This document shows positions 41,811 to 51,153 of a DNA stretch of 64,000 nt, one piece after another. Numbering within the stretch: position 1 is the first letter of the stretch; each line of letters opens with the position of its first letter. Both the position numbers and the translations under genes were made by a program. Source of the DNA: Sphingomonas naasensis (GTDB lineage Bacteria; Pseudomonadota; Alphaproteobacteria; Sphingomonadales; Sphingomonadaceae); contig NZ_SRXU01000007.1 of NCBI RefSeq assembly GCF_004792695.1, forward strand, positions 150,985 through 214,984, written 5' to 3'. The notes beneath the pieces are model-generated. The model saw only the letters and a program-made list of their open reading frames with translations. It searched no databases and was not told where the DNA came from.

Positions 41811-43364
41811 TCAATGCACGCTTGCTGCGTAGCCGCGGGCCGGCGCGCCGCGGCGCGCGGCGGCGGCGACGCGGAAGCGCGCGGCGCTGTCGACCAGCGC
41901 GCCGATCTCGCTGGTCAGGCTGCGCGCGGTGGCCGAGGTCTGCTCGACCATCGCGGCGTTCTGCTGGGTGGTCTCGTCGATCGTCTTGATGCTGCGGGTG
42001 ATCTGCTCGATCCCGGCCGCCTGGTTCTGGTTGTCGGCGGCGATCCCGCCGAGCATGCCATGGACCTGCCCGACATCCTCGGAGATGCCGCTCAGCGCGC
42101 TGTCGACCTTCTCGACCGCGTCGACCGCCTCGCCGATGTCCGACTGAGTGACGCTGAGCTGGTCGCGGGCGCGCTTGGCCTCTTCCTCGGCGCGCATCGC
42201 CAGCGCCGAGACGAGGTCGGCGACCACCGCGAAGCCGCGGCCCGCTTCACCCGCACGCCCCGCTTCCACGGCGGCGTTCATCGCGAGGACGCGCGTCTGG
42301 AAGGCGATCTTGTCGAGCCCCTCGATCACGTCGTCGATGCCCTTGGCGCTTTCCGACACGCGGCCCATCGCCTGGACCACGGCATCGGCGACGGCGCGGC
42401 TGTCGCGCACCGTCGCGATCGCCTGATCGGCGCGCGCGACGACCGATTCGGCCGCGGCGGCGGTGGCCTTGAGCCGCTGGTCCATGCGGACCACGGCTTC
42501 GTTGGTCGCCTCGAGGCTGTGCGCGGCCGCCTCGGTGCGGCGCGCGAGGTCCTCGGAAGCCGTGGCGATCTCGTCCGAGCCGAGCCGGATCGTGTCGGCG
42601 CCCTGGCCGACCGCGCCGATCAGCGCGCTGAGGCTGGTGACCATCGCGTCGAAATGGCCTTCGAGCGCGGCATAGGCGGCGGGCAGCGGGCTGCGGATGC
42701 CGCGGGTCAGATCGCCCTCGGCGAGCGCCTCGAGGCTGGTGCTGATCGTCGCGATCACCGCTTTGAGCTCGTCGGCCTGCGCGGCGCGCTCGGTCGCGGT
42801 CGCCGCCTCGACCCGGGCACGCTGCGCGGTCTCGGCGTTGAGCGCGTCGATCAGCCCCGCCATCTTGGCAGCGAGGAAGGCGAGCGCGACGGTCTCGGCG
42901 ATCAGCACCACCGCGTGGAGCAGGATGCGGCCGATGCCGCCGCCGCCGAGGAACACCCAGTCGGGCACCAGCATGCCGAGCAGCAGATGGTGGACCGCGA
43001 CCACCGCGGCGCCGGCAATCAGCGCGCGCCAGTCGCAGAGCACCGCGGTGGCGGCGAGCGCGGCGAAGAAGATCATGTGCAGGTCGACCTGCCAGGGCTG
43101 GCCCTGGAACAGGAACAGCATCACCGCGGGCTGCGCGACGATCGTCATGGTGACGATCATCCGCGAGGCGGGATCGTTGCGGCCGTTGAAGGCGAGCCAT
43201 GCCGGCCACGCCGGCAGCGCCAGCGCGAGCAGCACGCCGGTCGCGCTCTCGGAGATGCCGAGCAGCATGCCGCCGGCCAGCGAGGCGAAGGCCATCGCCG
43301 CCATGATCGCGGCGAGCAGCCGCAATCCGGTGCGGCGCATCGAATCGAGCGAGAGTTCGGTCAT
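41811..43364 (-). CDS. Methyl-accepting chemotaxis protein without a periplasmic domain
   Basis: A 517-residue chemoreceptor. The N-terminus has about six closely spaced membrane helices (residues 10-180) and no large periplasmic loop. A HAMP-like piece (SLEALAEGDLTRGIRSPLPA) precedes the signalling domain, whose tip reads FQTRVLAMNAAVEAGRAGEA, GRGFAVVADLVSALA. The sensor part resembles MCPs that sense membrane or energy state. ATG 43364 overlaps the stop of the preceding gene. No che genes are nearby. Confidence 0.93.
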   Translation of the reverse strand: MTELSLDSMRRTGLRLLAAIMAAMAFASLAGGMLLGISESATGVLLALALPAWPAWLAFNGRNDPASRMIVTMTIVAQPAVMLFLFQGQPWQVDLHMIFFAALAATAVLCDWRALIAGAAVVAVHHLLLGMLVPDWVFLGGGGIGRILLHAVVLIAETVALAFLAAKMAGLIDALNAETAQRARVEAATATERAAQADELKAVIATISTSLEALAEGDLTRGIRSPLPAAYAALEGHFDAMVTSLSALIGAVGQGADTIRLGSDEIATASEDLARRTEAAAHSLEATNEAVVRMDQRLKATAAAAESVVARADQAIATVRDSRAVADAVVQAMGRVSESAKGIDDVIEGLDKIAFQTRVLAMNAAVEAGRAGEAGRGFAVVADLVSALAMRAEEEAKRARDQLSVTQSDIGEAVDAVEKVDSALSGISEDVGQVHGMLGGIAADNQNQAAGIEQITRSIKTIDETTQQNAAMVEQTSATARSLTSEIGALVDSAARFRVAAAARRGAPARGYAASVH

Positions 43365-43705
43365 GACGTGCTGGCTTCCGGGAAGGGGCCGCACAGGCGC
43401 GGGCGGCCGCTGAACAACAGGACCCCGCGCGCCATGGCGGCGGGGAGCAGGCGCGCGCGGGCGCCCTCGACATAGAAGGAGCCGGGCAGCGGCCCGATCG
43501 CGACGCGGGTGGCGCCGCTCGCGTCGATCAGCGCCTCGACCGATCCGGCGCCGCCGGGCCCGAGCGGCACGAGCAGCATCAGCCCGTGCGCGGGCGGGGT
43601 GAAGGCGAGCAGCCCGGTGGCGAGCAACAGCGCCGCCTGGACCGCCACGCCGAGGCGCAACGATCGCGGCGGGTCGCTCGATTCACAGGGATCAGCGGCG
43701 CGCAT
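43361..43705 (-). CDS. Small single-pass membrane protein upstream of the MCP
   Basis: A 114-residue protein with one N-terminal membrane helix (LGVAVQAALLLATGLLAF) and a C-terminal domain with ASGATRVAIGPLPGSFYVEG and LLFSGRPRLCGPF. No recognised family. Four-base ATGA overlap with the chemoreceptor suggests it modulates it or is co-expressed. Confidence 0.65.
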   Translation of the reverse strand: MRAADPCESSDPPRSLRLGVAVQAALLLATGLLAFTPPAHGLMLLVPLGPGGAGSVEALIDASGATRVAIGPLPGSFYVEGARARLLPAAMARGVLLFSGRPRLCGPFPEASTS

Positions 43706-43762
43706 CCCTTCATTTTAGGAGGCGCGGCGTGGGTTGGGTCCGCTTTGGAGCGAAATTCCGAC

Positions 43763-43838
43763 CGTCATCCCGGCGCAGGCCGGGGTCTCAGGCCGTATCG
43801 CGCCCTCGCCCGTCATCCCGGCTTTCGCCGGGATGACG
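43763..43838. repeat. CGTCATCCCGG-type repeat
   Basis: CGTCATCCCGGCGCAGGCCG starts at 43763; a compact hairpin CGTCATCCCGGCTTTCGCCG continuing GGATGACG occupies 43811-43838. These are the same modules as in the 661-829 mosaic and the 61439 repeat. Lies between the MCP unit and the LytTR regulator end. Confidence 0.8.
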
Positions 43839-43851
43839 GGTTGGGCGGTGT

Positions 43852-44658
43852 TTAGTGGACGAAGCGCGCCACCACGTCGCGATACGAGCGGCTGACCTTC
43901 ACCGATGCGCCCGAATCGAGCACGAGGAAGCATTCGCCGTTGGTGTGCGGCTTGACCTGACGGACGAGGTCGAGATTGACGATCGTCGAGCGGTGGACGC
44001 GCTGGAAGCGCCGCGGATCGAGCCGCTTCTCGAGATCCTTCATCGTCTCGCGCAGGATCAGCGTGTTGTCGCCGGTATAGATGCACATGTAATCGCCGGC
44101 GGCGTCGATCCGCTCGATCGTGTCGACGTCGACGCGGAAGATCTGGCCGCGATCCTTGATGTTGATCAGCTTCTCGAAGCGGTTCGAGGCCATTTCGGTG
44201 CTGCTGTCGGAGGTGGCGATCTCGTCGGCCGCCTCGGGGGCGACTTCGGCGAGCACTTCCTTCAGTTTCTCGACTTCCTCGACGCCGCGCTTCTCGGTCA
44301 GCCGCTGGCGGACGCGCTCGATCGTGTCGGCGAGCCGGGCGGGTTCGACCGGCTTCATCAGATAGTCGACTGCCTGCGCCTCGAAGGCGCGGATGGCATG
44401 ATCGCTATAGGCAGTGACGAAGACGAACAGCGGCGGTTCGACTTCCATCAGCCCCTGGACCACCGAGAAGCCGTCGAAGCCGGGCATCTGGATGTCGAGG
44501 AAAACGAGGTCGGGTTTGTGGGTCTTGATTGCGCGGATGGCCTCGCGGCCGTTGGAGCATTTGTCGATGATTTCGACATCCTCATGCTCCTGCAATCGGA
44601 GCTCGAGCCCCTGGATCGCCAGGGGTTCGTCGTCAACGAGGATGGTGCGGATGGTCAT
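43852..44658 (-). CDS. LytTR-type response regulator
   Basis: A 268-residue LytR/AlgR-type regulator. The receiver domain has DDEPLAIQGLELRL, the phosphorylated Asp in VFLDIQMPGFDGF, and FVTAYSDHAIRAFEAQAVDY with LMKPV. The LytTR DNA-binding domain (about 165-268) has DAAGDYMCIYTGDNTLI, RFQRVHRSTIVNLDLV and KVSRSYRDVV. Its start overlaps the kinase stop (ATGA), so they form a two-component pair. Confidence 0.95.
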   Translation of the reverse strand: MTIRTILVDDEPLAIQGLELRLQEHEDVEIIDKCSNGREAIRAIKTHKPDLVFLDIQMPGFDGFSVVQGLMEVEPPLFVFVTAYSDHAIRAFEAQAVDYLMKPVEPARLADTIERVRQRLTEKRGVEEVEKLKEVLAEVAPEAADEIATSDSSTEMASNRFEKLINIKDRGQIFRVDVDTIERIDAAGDYMCIYTGDNTLILRETMKDLEKRLDPRRFQRVHRSTIVNLDLVRQVKPHTNGECFLVLDSGASVKVSRSYRDVVARFVH

Positions 44659-45794
44659 GCGGCCTCTCGGTTCGGTTCCTCAAGCTGGAACGGTATTTCG
44701 ATCTCAACGCTGAAACCTTCCCCGGGTTTCGTTCTCGTCTCGAAACGATGATCAGAGCCGAAGGCTTGCGCCAACCGCTCCCGGATATTGGCGAGCCCCA
44801 CGCCGGTTGAGAGAGTCGGCCGGGGTTTGCTTTCGATCAATCCTGGGCCGGTGTCGGATACGGCGATCTGCACTCGTTCTCCGGTGAGCCGAGCGGTGAC
44901 GGTGATATCGGCGCCCTCCTCCTGCGGCGTGACGGCATATTTGATCGCATTCTCGACCAGCGGCTGGAGCAGCAGCGACGGCAGCCGCGCTTTCGACACG
45001 CGCGGATCGACGTCGAAATGAGTGCGCAGCCGCTCGTCGAATCGCATCTTCTCGATCTCGAGATAGAGTTTGAGCGTCTCGACTTCCTGGCTGAGCGTGA
45101 CGTGCGCGGTCGGCTCGTTGGCGAGCGTGTAGCGCAGGAACGACGACAGCCGGCTGAGCATCACATTGGCGCGCTCGGTCTGCTTGAGCAGCACCAGCGT
45201 CGAGATCGAGTTGAGCGTGTTGAACAGGAAATGCGGGTTGAGCTGGTAGCGCAGCATCGCCAGCTGCGCCGACGAGGCCTGGTTCTCGAGCAGCTGCATC
45301 TGATCGATCTGTTGCTCGACGATCAGGTAGAAATTGATCCCGAAATAGAGCGCCGACCAGCCCGCGAGCACGGTGAAGTTGAGGAAGACATAGCCGAGCA
45401 CCCGGCTGAGCGTGACGCCGGGCTCGGCCGCGGTGAACGAGAAGGTGAACGCCTCGAGCACCGCATAGACCAATGTGGCGGCGCCGAGCGTCGCGAAAGT
45501 CAGCAGGATGCCGGTGATCCGCGGCAGCCGGCGGTAATAGCCGTAAAGCGTCGAGAGCAGCAGCGTCAGGCAATAGCCGACGATCGCCTCGATGATGTTC
45601 TTGATCAGTCCCTCGACCGAAAGCCCGTTCGAGATCGACGAGACCATGCGCAGCAGCAGATAGCCGCTCCACCCCGCGGCCTGGAGTACCCAGAAGGCAC
45701 GGCTCTTGTCCTCGAAGAAAGGGCGCGCGAACATACCCGGCTTGGCGGGCGATCGCGACATCAGCCGCTCCGCGGTTTGCACTGTCTTGGCCAC
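44655..45794 (-). CDS. LytS-type sensor histidine kinase
   Basis: A 379-residue membrane kinase. Four helices (about residues 37-165) form the sensor. The His_kinase domain has LRYQLNPHFLFNTLNSISTL (phosphorylated His), LLLQPLVENAIKYAVTPQEE (N box) and SDTGPGLIESKP with GVGLANIRERL (G box). GTG start at 45794; an in-frame ATG 11 codons in is possible. Signal unknown. Confidence 0.93.
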   Translation of the reverse strand: MAKTVQTAERLMSRSPAKPGMFARPFFEDKSRAFWVLQAAGWSGYLLLRMVSSISNGLSVEGLIKNIIEAIVGYCLTLLLSTLYGYYRRLPRITGILLTFATLGAATLVYAVLEAFTFSFTAAEPGVTLSRVLGYVFLNFTVLAGWSALYFGINFYLIVEQQIDQMQLLENQASSAQLAMLRYQLNPHFLFNTLNSISTLVLLKQTERANVMLSRLSSFLRYTLANEPTAHVTLSQEVETLKLYLEIEKMRFDERLRTHFDVDPRVSKARLPSLLLQPLVENAIKYAVTPQEEGADITVTARLTGERVQIAVSDTGPGLIESKPRPTLSTGVGLANIRERLAQAFGSDHRFETRTKPGEGFSVEIEIPFQLEEPNREAA

Positions 45795-45889
45795 GCGGCC
45801 CCTCTAACATTCAAGACGAGACGCGGCAAAGAGGCGCGCTGGATGAGCCGGACCCGTTTCGCGTCCGCCCGCGATCGCGGGTTTCCAAA

Positions 45890-46024
45890 TCCTCCCTCGC
45901 GCAGCGGGGGAGGGGGACCACGAAGTGGTGGAGGGGGCCTCTCCGCGGGCGACGTCGCTTGAGGACAGGCCCCCCTCCGTCATGCTGTCGCATGCCACCT
46001 CCCCCGGTTTCCGGGGGAGGATTT
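45890..46024. repeat. TCCTCCCTCGC-type long inverted element, copy 1
   Basis: A 135-base element bounded by TCCTCCCTCGCG and GGGGGAGGATTT, with inner arms GGAGGGGGCCTCTCCGC and GGCCCCCCTCCGTC around the core GGCGACGTCGCT, itself containing the palindrome GACGTC. It is closely related to 52157-52292. Located between the kinase and the following gene; no coding signal. Confidence 0.85.
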
Positions 46025-46031
46025 TCCGACC

Positions 46032-47207
46032 TCAGCAGCCGACGCCGGCCGCCTTTTTCAGCATCCCGCCCAAGCCTTTGGGCTTGCACTTCTTCGGCGC
46101 TTCCTGCGGTTGCTGCTCGCCGGCTTCCTCGCCGCCGCGGCCGCTCATGATGTCGGACATGCTCGGCATGCCAGGCATGAACGTCGCCATCGAGCGATAG
46201 CGGACGCGCGCGGTCCATTTGGGCTTCCACGCGATCTTCGGGTCCCTCGGCCGCTCGGGGAAGGCGAAGTTCGCCTCGGGGCCATAGGCATAGAGAAAGC
46301 CCATCAGCATCCCGCCAGCGGCCTGCTTGACCTCGGCGGGAACCGTGCAGCTGGTCTGCGATGGCGGCATCACCACCTTCTGGCCGATCAGCCGGGTCAC
46401 CGTCGCCGGGGCGAGCCAGCTCCACAGCCCGCCGCCGAATTCCTGCGTCGCCGACGAGCTCCACCACACCATGTCGCCGCCATTCTGGCCCATGTCCTTC
46501 CCGCCCATCATCCAGGCGTGATAGCCGGTGGCGTTGCCGAGGCCCTGCCAGCTGAGCCCCAGCGAGCCGTCGGCATTGGCGCTCGAGCGCGTGCGCAGCC
46601 CGGCCATGAAGTCCTGATCGAGCCCGAAGGCGATCTCGGGGCTGTAGCTGCCGGCGATGCGATGCTGGCCGATCAGCGAGGATTGGCCGCTGATGCTCTT
46701 GCTCTTCTGGCCGTTGGGCCAATGGCCATAGGTGCGGCTATTGGCGAGCGTCGGGCCGGGGTCGGCGGGCACGCGGGTCGAGAACAGCCCCGGCGGCATC
46801 GCGCCCTTGGCCAGCTTGGTGAAGTCGATCACCACCGGCTGGCCCGGCCCCGCCTTGGCGCCGCAGCCCCAATAGAGCAGCAGCCGGCCCTTGGGGCGCT
46901 GGAAATTGTCGGGCAGCTCGCCGGTTTCGCGGGTCGGCGTCTCGAGCGGCACCGAAGCGCCGAGCTTCGCGCCCGCGGGCATGAAATGGTCCGCCCTCGG
47001 CGCGCCGGTGGGGGCGAGCCGCGAGCCGAGCCGGAGCGTCAGTTCGTGCTGGTCGCCTTGGCCCATCATCCCGGCGATCGTGCCGGCGTCCATCACATAG
47101 CGCGCCTCGGGCGCGGCATCGCCGCTCTGCGCGATCACCGCGCTGCCCCCGACGAGCGCAGCCAACATCGTCCCCGCGGCGAGCAGCCGCGTTCTTACCC
47201 TGTGCAT
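46032..47207 (-). CDS. Exported hypothetical protein, 391 residues
   Basis: A secreted protein with signal peptide ending AVIAQ. It is Gly, Met and Trp rich: ARYVMDAGTIAGMMGQGDQH, GRLLLYWGCGAKAGPGQPVV, GYHAWMMGGKDMGQNGGDMV, WWSSSATQEFGGGLWSWLAP. The end is basic with two Cys (KKCKPKGLGGMLKKAAGVGC). GGGGAGG lies before the ATG. I know no named family; similar proteins occur in sphingomonads. Periplasmic or surface location likely. Confidence 0.7.
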   Translation of the reverse strand: MHRVRTRLLAAGTMLAALVGGSAVIAQSGDAAPEARYVMDAGTIAGMMGQGDQHELTLRLGSRLAPTGAPRADHFMPAGAKLGASVPLETPTRETGELPDNFQRPKGRLLLYWGCGAKAGPGQPVVIDFTKLAKGAMPPGLFSTRVPADPGPTLANSRTYGHWPNGQKSKSISGQSSLIGQHRIAGSYSPEIAFGLDQDFMAGLRTRSSANADGSLGLSWQGLGNATGYHAWMMGGKDMGQNGGDMVWWSSSATQEFGGGLWSWLAPATVTRLIGQKVVMPPSQTSCTVPAEVKQAAGGMLMGFLYAYGPEANFAFPERPRDPKIAWKPKWTARVRYRSMATFMPGMPSMSDIMSGRGGEEAGEQQPQEAPKKCKPKGLGGMLKKAAGVGC

Positions 47208-47313
47208 GTGAAACCTCCCCGCGGGCAGCTCCCGGCCCGAAAGTGCGCGGCATTACGCCAGCGCAACGAAACTGTGCTATGAAAACAATACACCGCCCCA
47301 TGCGTGCCAGTTA

Positions 47314-47330
47314 TGTCCGAGAATGGGACA
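47314..47330. promoter_or_regulatory. Small inverted repeat in a divergent promoter region
   Basis: TGTCC (47314-47318) and GGACA (47326-47330) face each other over 7 bases, between the exported 391-residue protein gene and the divergent UrcA-like gene. It may be an operator; the arms are short. Confidence 0.25.
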
Positions 47331-47416
47331 AGTCGGCGCGTGAGACCGGTGCGACCCGAGAGGCTCAGCGAGCGTTATGGCAATGTTATGATCCAGCATA
47401 GGCCAAGGATCAAGCC

Positions 47417-47854
47417 ATGAGAATCCTGTCCGGTCTTGTCGTTCTTTGCGCGTTTTCGCTTCCCGGGGCGACCGCGGCGCAGTCGTGGCGCGATCGCGAG
47501 TGGCGTTCGTTGCGTGTCGACGTGTCGGCACTCGATCTCTCCACCCCGGCCGGGATGGACGTGCTTGCGGCGCGGATCGGCCGCGCGGTGAATCGCATCT
47601 GCGGCAGCGACCGCGCCTGCCGCGACGAAGCCTGGGCGAGCACCGAGGGTCAGGTCGCCCGGGCGGTCGACCGCGACGTCTGGATGCGCCGCATGGCCGA
47701 GGCGCGGATCGCCCAGCGCGAGGCGTGCCGCTGGCGCGGCTGCGCGGCGCCGGTCGCGGCGGGCTATCGCGTGGCGCCGTCCCTGCCGCCCGCCGGCGGA
47801 GTCACCGTGGTGATCGTCCAGAACGCCGCGCCGCCGGTGGTGCATCGCTATTAG
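47417..47854 (+). CDS. UrcA family exported protein
   Basis: A 145-residue protein with a signal peptide (to about residue 21). The middle has the UrcA pattern VDVSALDLSTPAGMDVLAAR, IGRAVNRICGSDRACRDEAW. Four Cys probably pair. A Pro/Val-rich tail follows. UrcA proteins are frequent in sphingomonads and caulobacters; role unknown. Confidence 0.8.
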   Translation: MRILSGLVVLCAFSLPGATAAQSWRDREWRSLRVDVSALDLSTPAGMDVLAARIGRAVNRICGSDRACRDEAWASTEGQVARAVDRDVWMRRMAEARIAQREACRWRGCAAPVAAGYRVAPSLPPAGGVTVVIVQNAAPPVVHRY

Positions 47855-47953
47855 CGGCGATTGAACCTTCGCCCGGCCAGCGCGTCGATGCCTTCGCCCG
47901 GCCCGGGCGTCCGCGCCGTCTCCGATCCCGACGGCGCATGACGGAGGATATTC

Positions 47954-48304
47954 ATGCCGGTTCGCAAGATCGCCATCGCCGACGCCGTCTTCGCGCGCTC
48001 GCCGGGCCAGGATGCAGACGTGTTCGCGGGAAACGTGGTCGACCAGCGCCAGGGCGGCCCGGTGACCATCGGCTATGGCCGCTACGGCCCCGATCAGAGC
48101 ATCGACGAGACGCTCGCGGTCGACGATGTGATGATCGTGCTCGAGGGCAGGCTGTCGGTGTCGAGCGCCGCCGGCACGGTCACGGCCGGCCCGGGGGAGA
48201 TCGTCTATATGCCGAAGGGCGAGCGCGTGACGATCCGCTCGCATGCGGAAGGGGCGGTGACCGCCTATGTCACCTATCCGCACTGGCAGACGGCGCGGGC
48301 CTGA
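47954..48304 (+). CDS. EutQ-like cupin protein
   Basis: A 116-residue cupin: FAGNVVDQRQGGPVTIGYGR, VDDVMIVLEGRLSVSS, GPGEIVYMPKGERVTIRSHA. The metal-binding His set is incomplete, as in EutQ-like cupins. No ethanolamine-utilisation genes are nearby, so the substrate is open. Confidence 0.82.
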   Translation: MPVRKIAIADAVFARSPGQDADVFAGNVVDQRQGGPVTIGYGRYGPDQSIDETLAVDDVMIVLEGRLSVSSAAGTVTAGPGEIVYMPKGERVTIRSHAEGAVTAYVTYPHWQTARA

Positions 48305-48371
48305 CGAGATCGGCCTCCGATCCGCGTCCGGGGTCGCGGCGTCCGCCGGATGACGATCCGGGGAAAAGAAA

Positions 48372-48404
48372 CGGGCCCGGAGTCGCCTCCGGGCCCGCTC
48401 TTTT
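48372..48404. terminator. Bidirectional intrinsic terminator
   Basis: CGGGCCCGGAG (48372-48382), loop TCGC, exact complement CTCCGGGCCCG (48387-48397). The right side has CTCTTTT and the left side GAAAAGAAA, so it can end transcripts from the cupin gene and from clpA on opposite strands. Confidence 0.92.
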
Positions 48405-48419
48405 CCGACGTGGCGAAAC

Positions 48420-50741
48420 CTATTTCGCGTCGACCTTCACCGCCTTCTTGCCGCCGCCTTTCTTGGGCTTGGGTGCCGCCGGGATGGTCTCGAAGACCAG
48501 CACGCCGTCCTTGAGCTTGACGTTGACCTCGCCGCCATGGACGAGCTTGCCGAACAGCAGCTCCTCGGCGAGCGGCTGCTTGATCTTCTCCTGGATGAGG
48601 CGGCCCATCGGGCGCGCGCCATAGAGCTTGTCATAGCCGCGATCGGTGAGCCAGGTCTTCGACTCGTCGTCGAGCTGGATGTGGACGCCGCGGTCCGCCA
48701 GCTGGAGCTCGAGCTGGAGGATGAACTTGTCGACCACCCGGCTGACCACCGCGGGCGGCAGATAGTCGAACGGCACGATCGCATCGAGGCGGTTGCGGAA
48801 TTCGGGGGTGAAGAGCTTCTTCACTGCCTCTTCCTGCACGTCCTCGCGGCTGCTCTCGCCGAAGCCGATGCTCTCGCGCGCCATGTCCGACGCGCCGGCA
48901 TTGGTGGTCATGATCAGGATCGTGTTCCTGAAATCGACCGTCTTGCCGTGGTGGTCGGTGAGCTTGCCGTTGTCCATCACCTGCAACAGGATGTTGAACA
49001 GGTCCGGATGCGCCTTCTCGATCTCGTCGAGCAGCAGCACCGAATGCGGCTGCTGGTCGACCGCGTCGGTGAGCAGACCGCCCTGATCATAGCCGACATA
49101 GCCCGGAGGCGCGCCGATCAGGCGGCTCACCGAATGGCGCTCCATATATTCGGACATGTCAAAGCGCTGGAGCGGGATGCCGAGCAGCTCGGCGAGCTGC
49201 TTCGCCACTTCGGTCTTGCCGACGCCGGTCGGGCCCGAGAACAGATAATTGCCGATCGGCTTGTCGGGATCGCGCAGACCCGCGCGGCTGAGCTTGATCG
49301 CCGAGCTGAGCACTTCGATCGCCTTGTCCTGCCCGAACACGACGCGCTTGAGATCGGTGTCGAGATTGGCGAGCACGCGGGTGTCGTCGGTCGACACGCT
49401 CTTCGGCGGGATGCGCGCCATCGTCGCGATGACCTGCTCGATCTCCTTGGGCGTGATCACCTTCTTGCGCTTCGACGGCGCCACCAGCATCTGCATCGCG
49501 CCGACCTCGTCGATCACGTCGATCGCCTTGTCGGGCAGCTTGCGGTCGTTGATGTAGCGCGCGCTCAGCTCCACCGCCGACTTGATCGCGTCGGGGGTGT
49601 ATTTCACCGAATGGTGCTGCTCGAACGCCGAGCGCAGCCCCGCGAGGATCTTGACCGTATCCTCGACCGACGGCTCGTTGACATCGATCTTCTGGAAGCG
49701 CCGGAGCAGCGCCCGGTCCTTCTCGAAATGGTTGCGGAACTCCTTGTAGGTGGTCGACCCGATGCAGCGGATCGAGCCGCCCGACAGCGCCGGCTTCAGG
49801 AGGTTCGACGCGTCCATCGCGCCGCCGCTGGTCGCGCCCGCGCCGATCACCGTGTGGATCTCGTCGATGAACAGCACCGCGTGGGGCAGCTTCTCGAGCT
49901 CCGAGACGACTTGCTTGAGCCGCTCCTCGAAATCGCCGCGATAGCGCGTGCCCGCGAGCAGCGCGCCCATGTCGAGCGAGTAGATCACCGCTTCCTTGAG
50001 CACGTCGGGGACCTGGCCCTCGACGATCTTGCGCGCGAGCCCTTCCGCGATCGCGGTCTTGCCGACGCCTGGATCGCCCACATAGAGCGGGTTGTTCTTC
50101 GAGCGGCGGCACAGGATCTGCACGGTGCGATCGACTTCGGCCGAGCGCCCGATCAGCGGATCGACCTTGCCGTTCTTCGCCTTCTCGTTGAGATCGACGG
50201 TGAACTGCTTGAGCGCGCTCTCGCCCTTGCCCGATTTGCTGTCGGACTTGGTCGCCTTCTCTTCCTCGGCGCCCTTGGGCGTGCTCGTCTCGCTGGTCGT
50301 CGCGCCCTTGCCGACGCCGTGCGAGATGAAGCTCACGGCGTCGAGCCGGCTCATGTCCTGCTGCTGGAGGAAATAGACGGCATAGCTCTCGCGCTCGCTG
50401 AACAAGGCGACGAGCACGTTGGCGCCGGTCACTTCGTCGCGGCCCGAGGACTGGACGTGGAGGATCGCGCGCTGGACGACGCGCTGGAAGCCGCTGGTCG
50501 GCGACGGGTCGGTCGCCGAATCGACCTTCAGCGCCTCGAGCTCGGTGTCGAGATAATGCGCGACGGTGTTCTTGAGCTCGCCCAGATCGACGCCGCACGC
50601 GCTCATCACCTTGCTCGCATGCTCGTCGTCGACGAGCGCGAGCAGCAGATGCTCGAGCGTCGCATATTCGTGACGGCGCGAGCTCGCGGCTTCGAGCGCC
50701 TTGTGCAGGGTCGATTCGAGGGCGGAGGCGAAACTAGGCAT
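48420..50741 (-). CDS. clpA: ATP-dependent Clp protease ATPase subunit ClpA
   Basis: A 773-residue AAA+ unfoldase that feeds ClpP. An N-domain (1-140) has ASALESTLHKALEAASSRRH and YATLEHLLLALVDDEHA. Walker A motifs are GDPGVGKTAIAEGLARKI (first) and GPTGVGKTEVAKQLAELLG (second). Sensor and arginine-finger regions are intact. A Lys-rich tail PKKGGGKKAVKVDAK closes it. No clpS gene lies in the adjacent sequence, although clpS often neighbours clpA. Confidence 0.97.
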   Translation of the reverse strand: MPSFASALESTLHKALEAASSRRHEYATLEHLLLALVDDEHASKVMSACGVDLGELKNTVAHYLDTELEALKVDSATDPSPTSGFQRVVQRAILHVQSSGRDEVTGANVLVALFSERESYAVYFLQQQDMSRLDAVSFISHGVGKGATTSETSTPKGAEEEKATKSDSKSGKGESALKQFTVDLNEKAKNGKVDPLIGRSAEVDRTVQILCRRSKNNPLYVGDPGVGKTAIAEGLARKIVEGQVPDVLKEAVIYSLDMGALLAGTRYRGDFEERLKQVVSELEKLPHAVLFIDEIHTVIGAGATSGGAMDASNLLKPALSGGSIRCIGSTTYKEFRNHFEKDRALLRRFQKIDVNEPSVEDTVKILAGLRSAFEQHHSVKYTPDAIKSAVELSARYINDRKLPDKAIDVIDEVGAMQMLVAPSKRKKVITPKEIEQVIATMARIPPKSVSTDDTRVLANLDTDLKRVVFGQDKAIEVLSSAIKLSRAGLRDPDKPIGNYLFSGPTGVGKTEVAKQLAELLGIPLQRFDMSEYMERHSVSRLIGAPPGYVGYDQGGLLTDAVDQQPHSVLLLDEIEKAHPDLFNILLQVMDNGKLTDHHGKTVDFRNTILIMTTNAGASDMARESIGFGESSREDVQEEAVKKLFTPEFRNRLDAIVPFDYLPPAVVSRVVDKFILQLELQLADRGVHIQLDDESKTWLTDRGYDKLYGARPMGRLIQEKIKQPLAEELLFGKLVHGGEVNVKLKDGVLVFETIPAAPKPKKGGGKKAVKVDAK

Positions 50742-50878
50742 TCAGGTACAACTCCAGTGGGCCCGAAAGGATACAAGGCCCGTTTCCGACAATGTCGGTA
50801 TCGGCAGGCCCCGCATCAAGCGCAGCGGCCAGGCACCGGAGATGTTGGCGTACGGACCAGCTCCGGTGCACGTCACGC

Positions 50879-51076
50879 TCATCTCTTAAATAGAGCGTCC
50901 GCGCTTGCGCGGTGGTTAACGGCGCGTTGAATTTTACTTTTGCAGCGCGCAATTTCGCTTTCGAGCAGCGCGATGCGCTCGCCCAGCTCTTCGACCGAAA
51001 GCGGGTCGAGGTCCTGCTTGCCCAGCTGGACCACGAGATCGTCCTTGCGACGCGGCAGATTTTCGTCGGCGTCCAT
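50879..51076 (-). CDS. DUF1192 family small protein
   Basis: A 65-residue protein with LDPLSVEELGERIALLESEI and ARCKSKIQRAVNHRASADAL, the DUF1192 pattern: a short coiled coil typical of alphaproteobacteria. Function unknown. Divergent from the quinone oxidoreductase gene, 137 bases upstream of clpA. Confidence 0.92.
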   Translation of the reverse strand: MDADENLPRRKDDLVVQLGKQDLDPLSVEELGERIALLESEIARCKSKIQRAVNHRASADALFKR

Positions 51077-51153
51077 GCCGCGAACGTTGACCGTGGCAGG
51101 GGCGATGTCAATAAGACGTCGGGTTTGCAGCGAGGGCGAAAAGCGATCAACCG

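Noticed and set aside
48537..50930. 797-codon plus-strand frame
   Set aside because: Antisense to clpA; no domain pattern.
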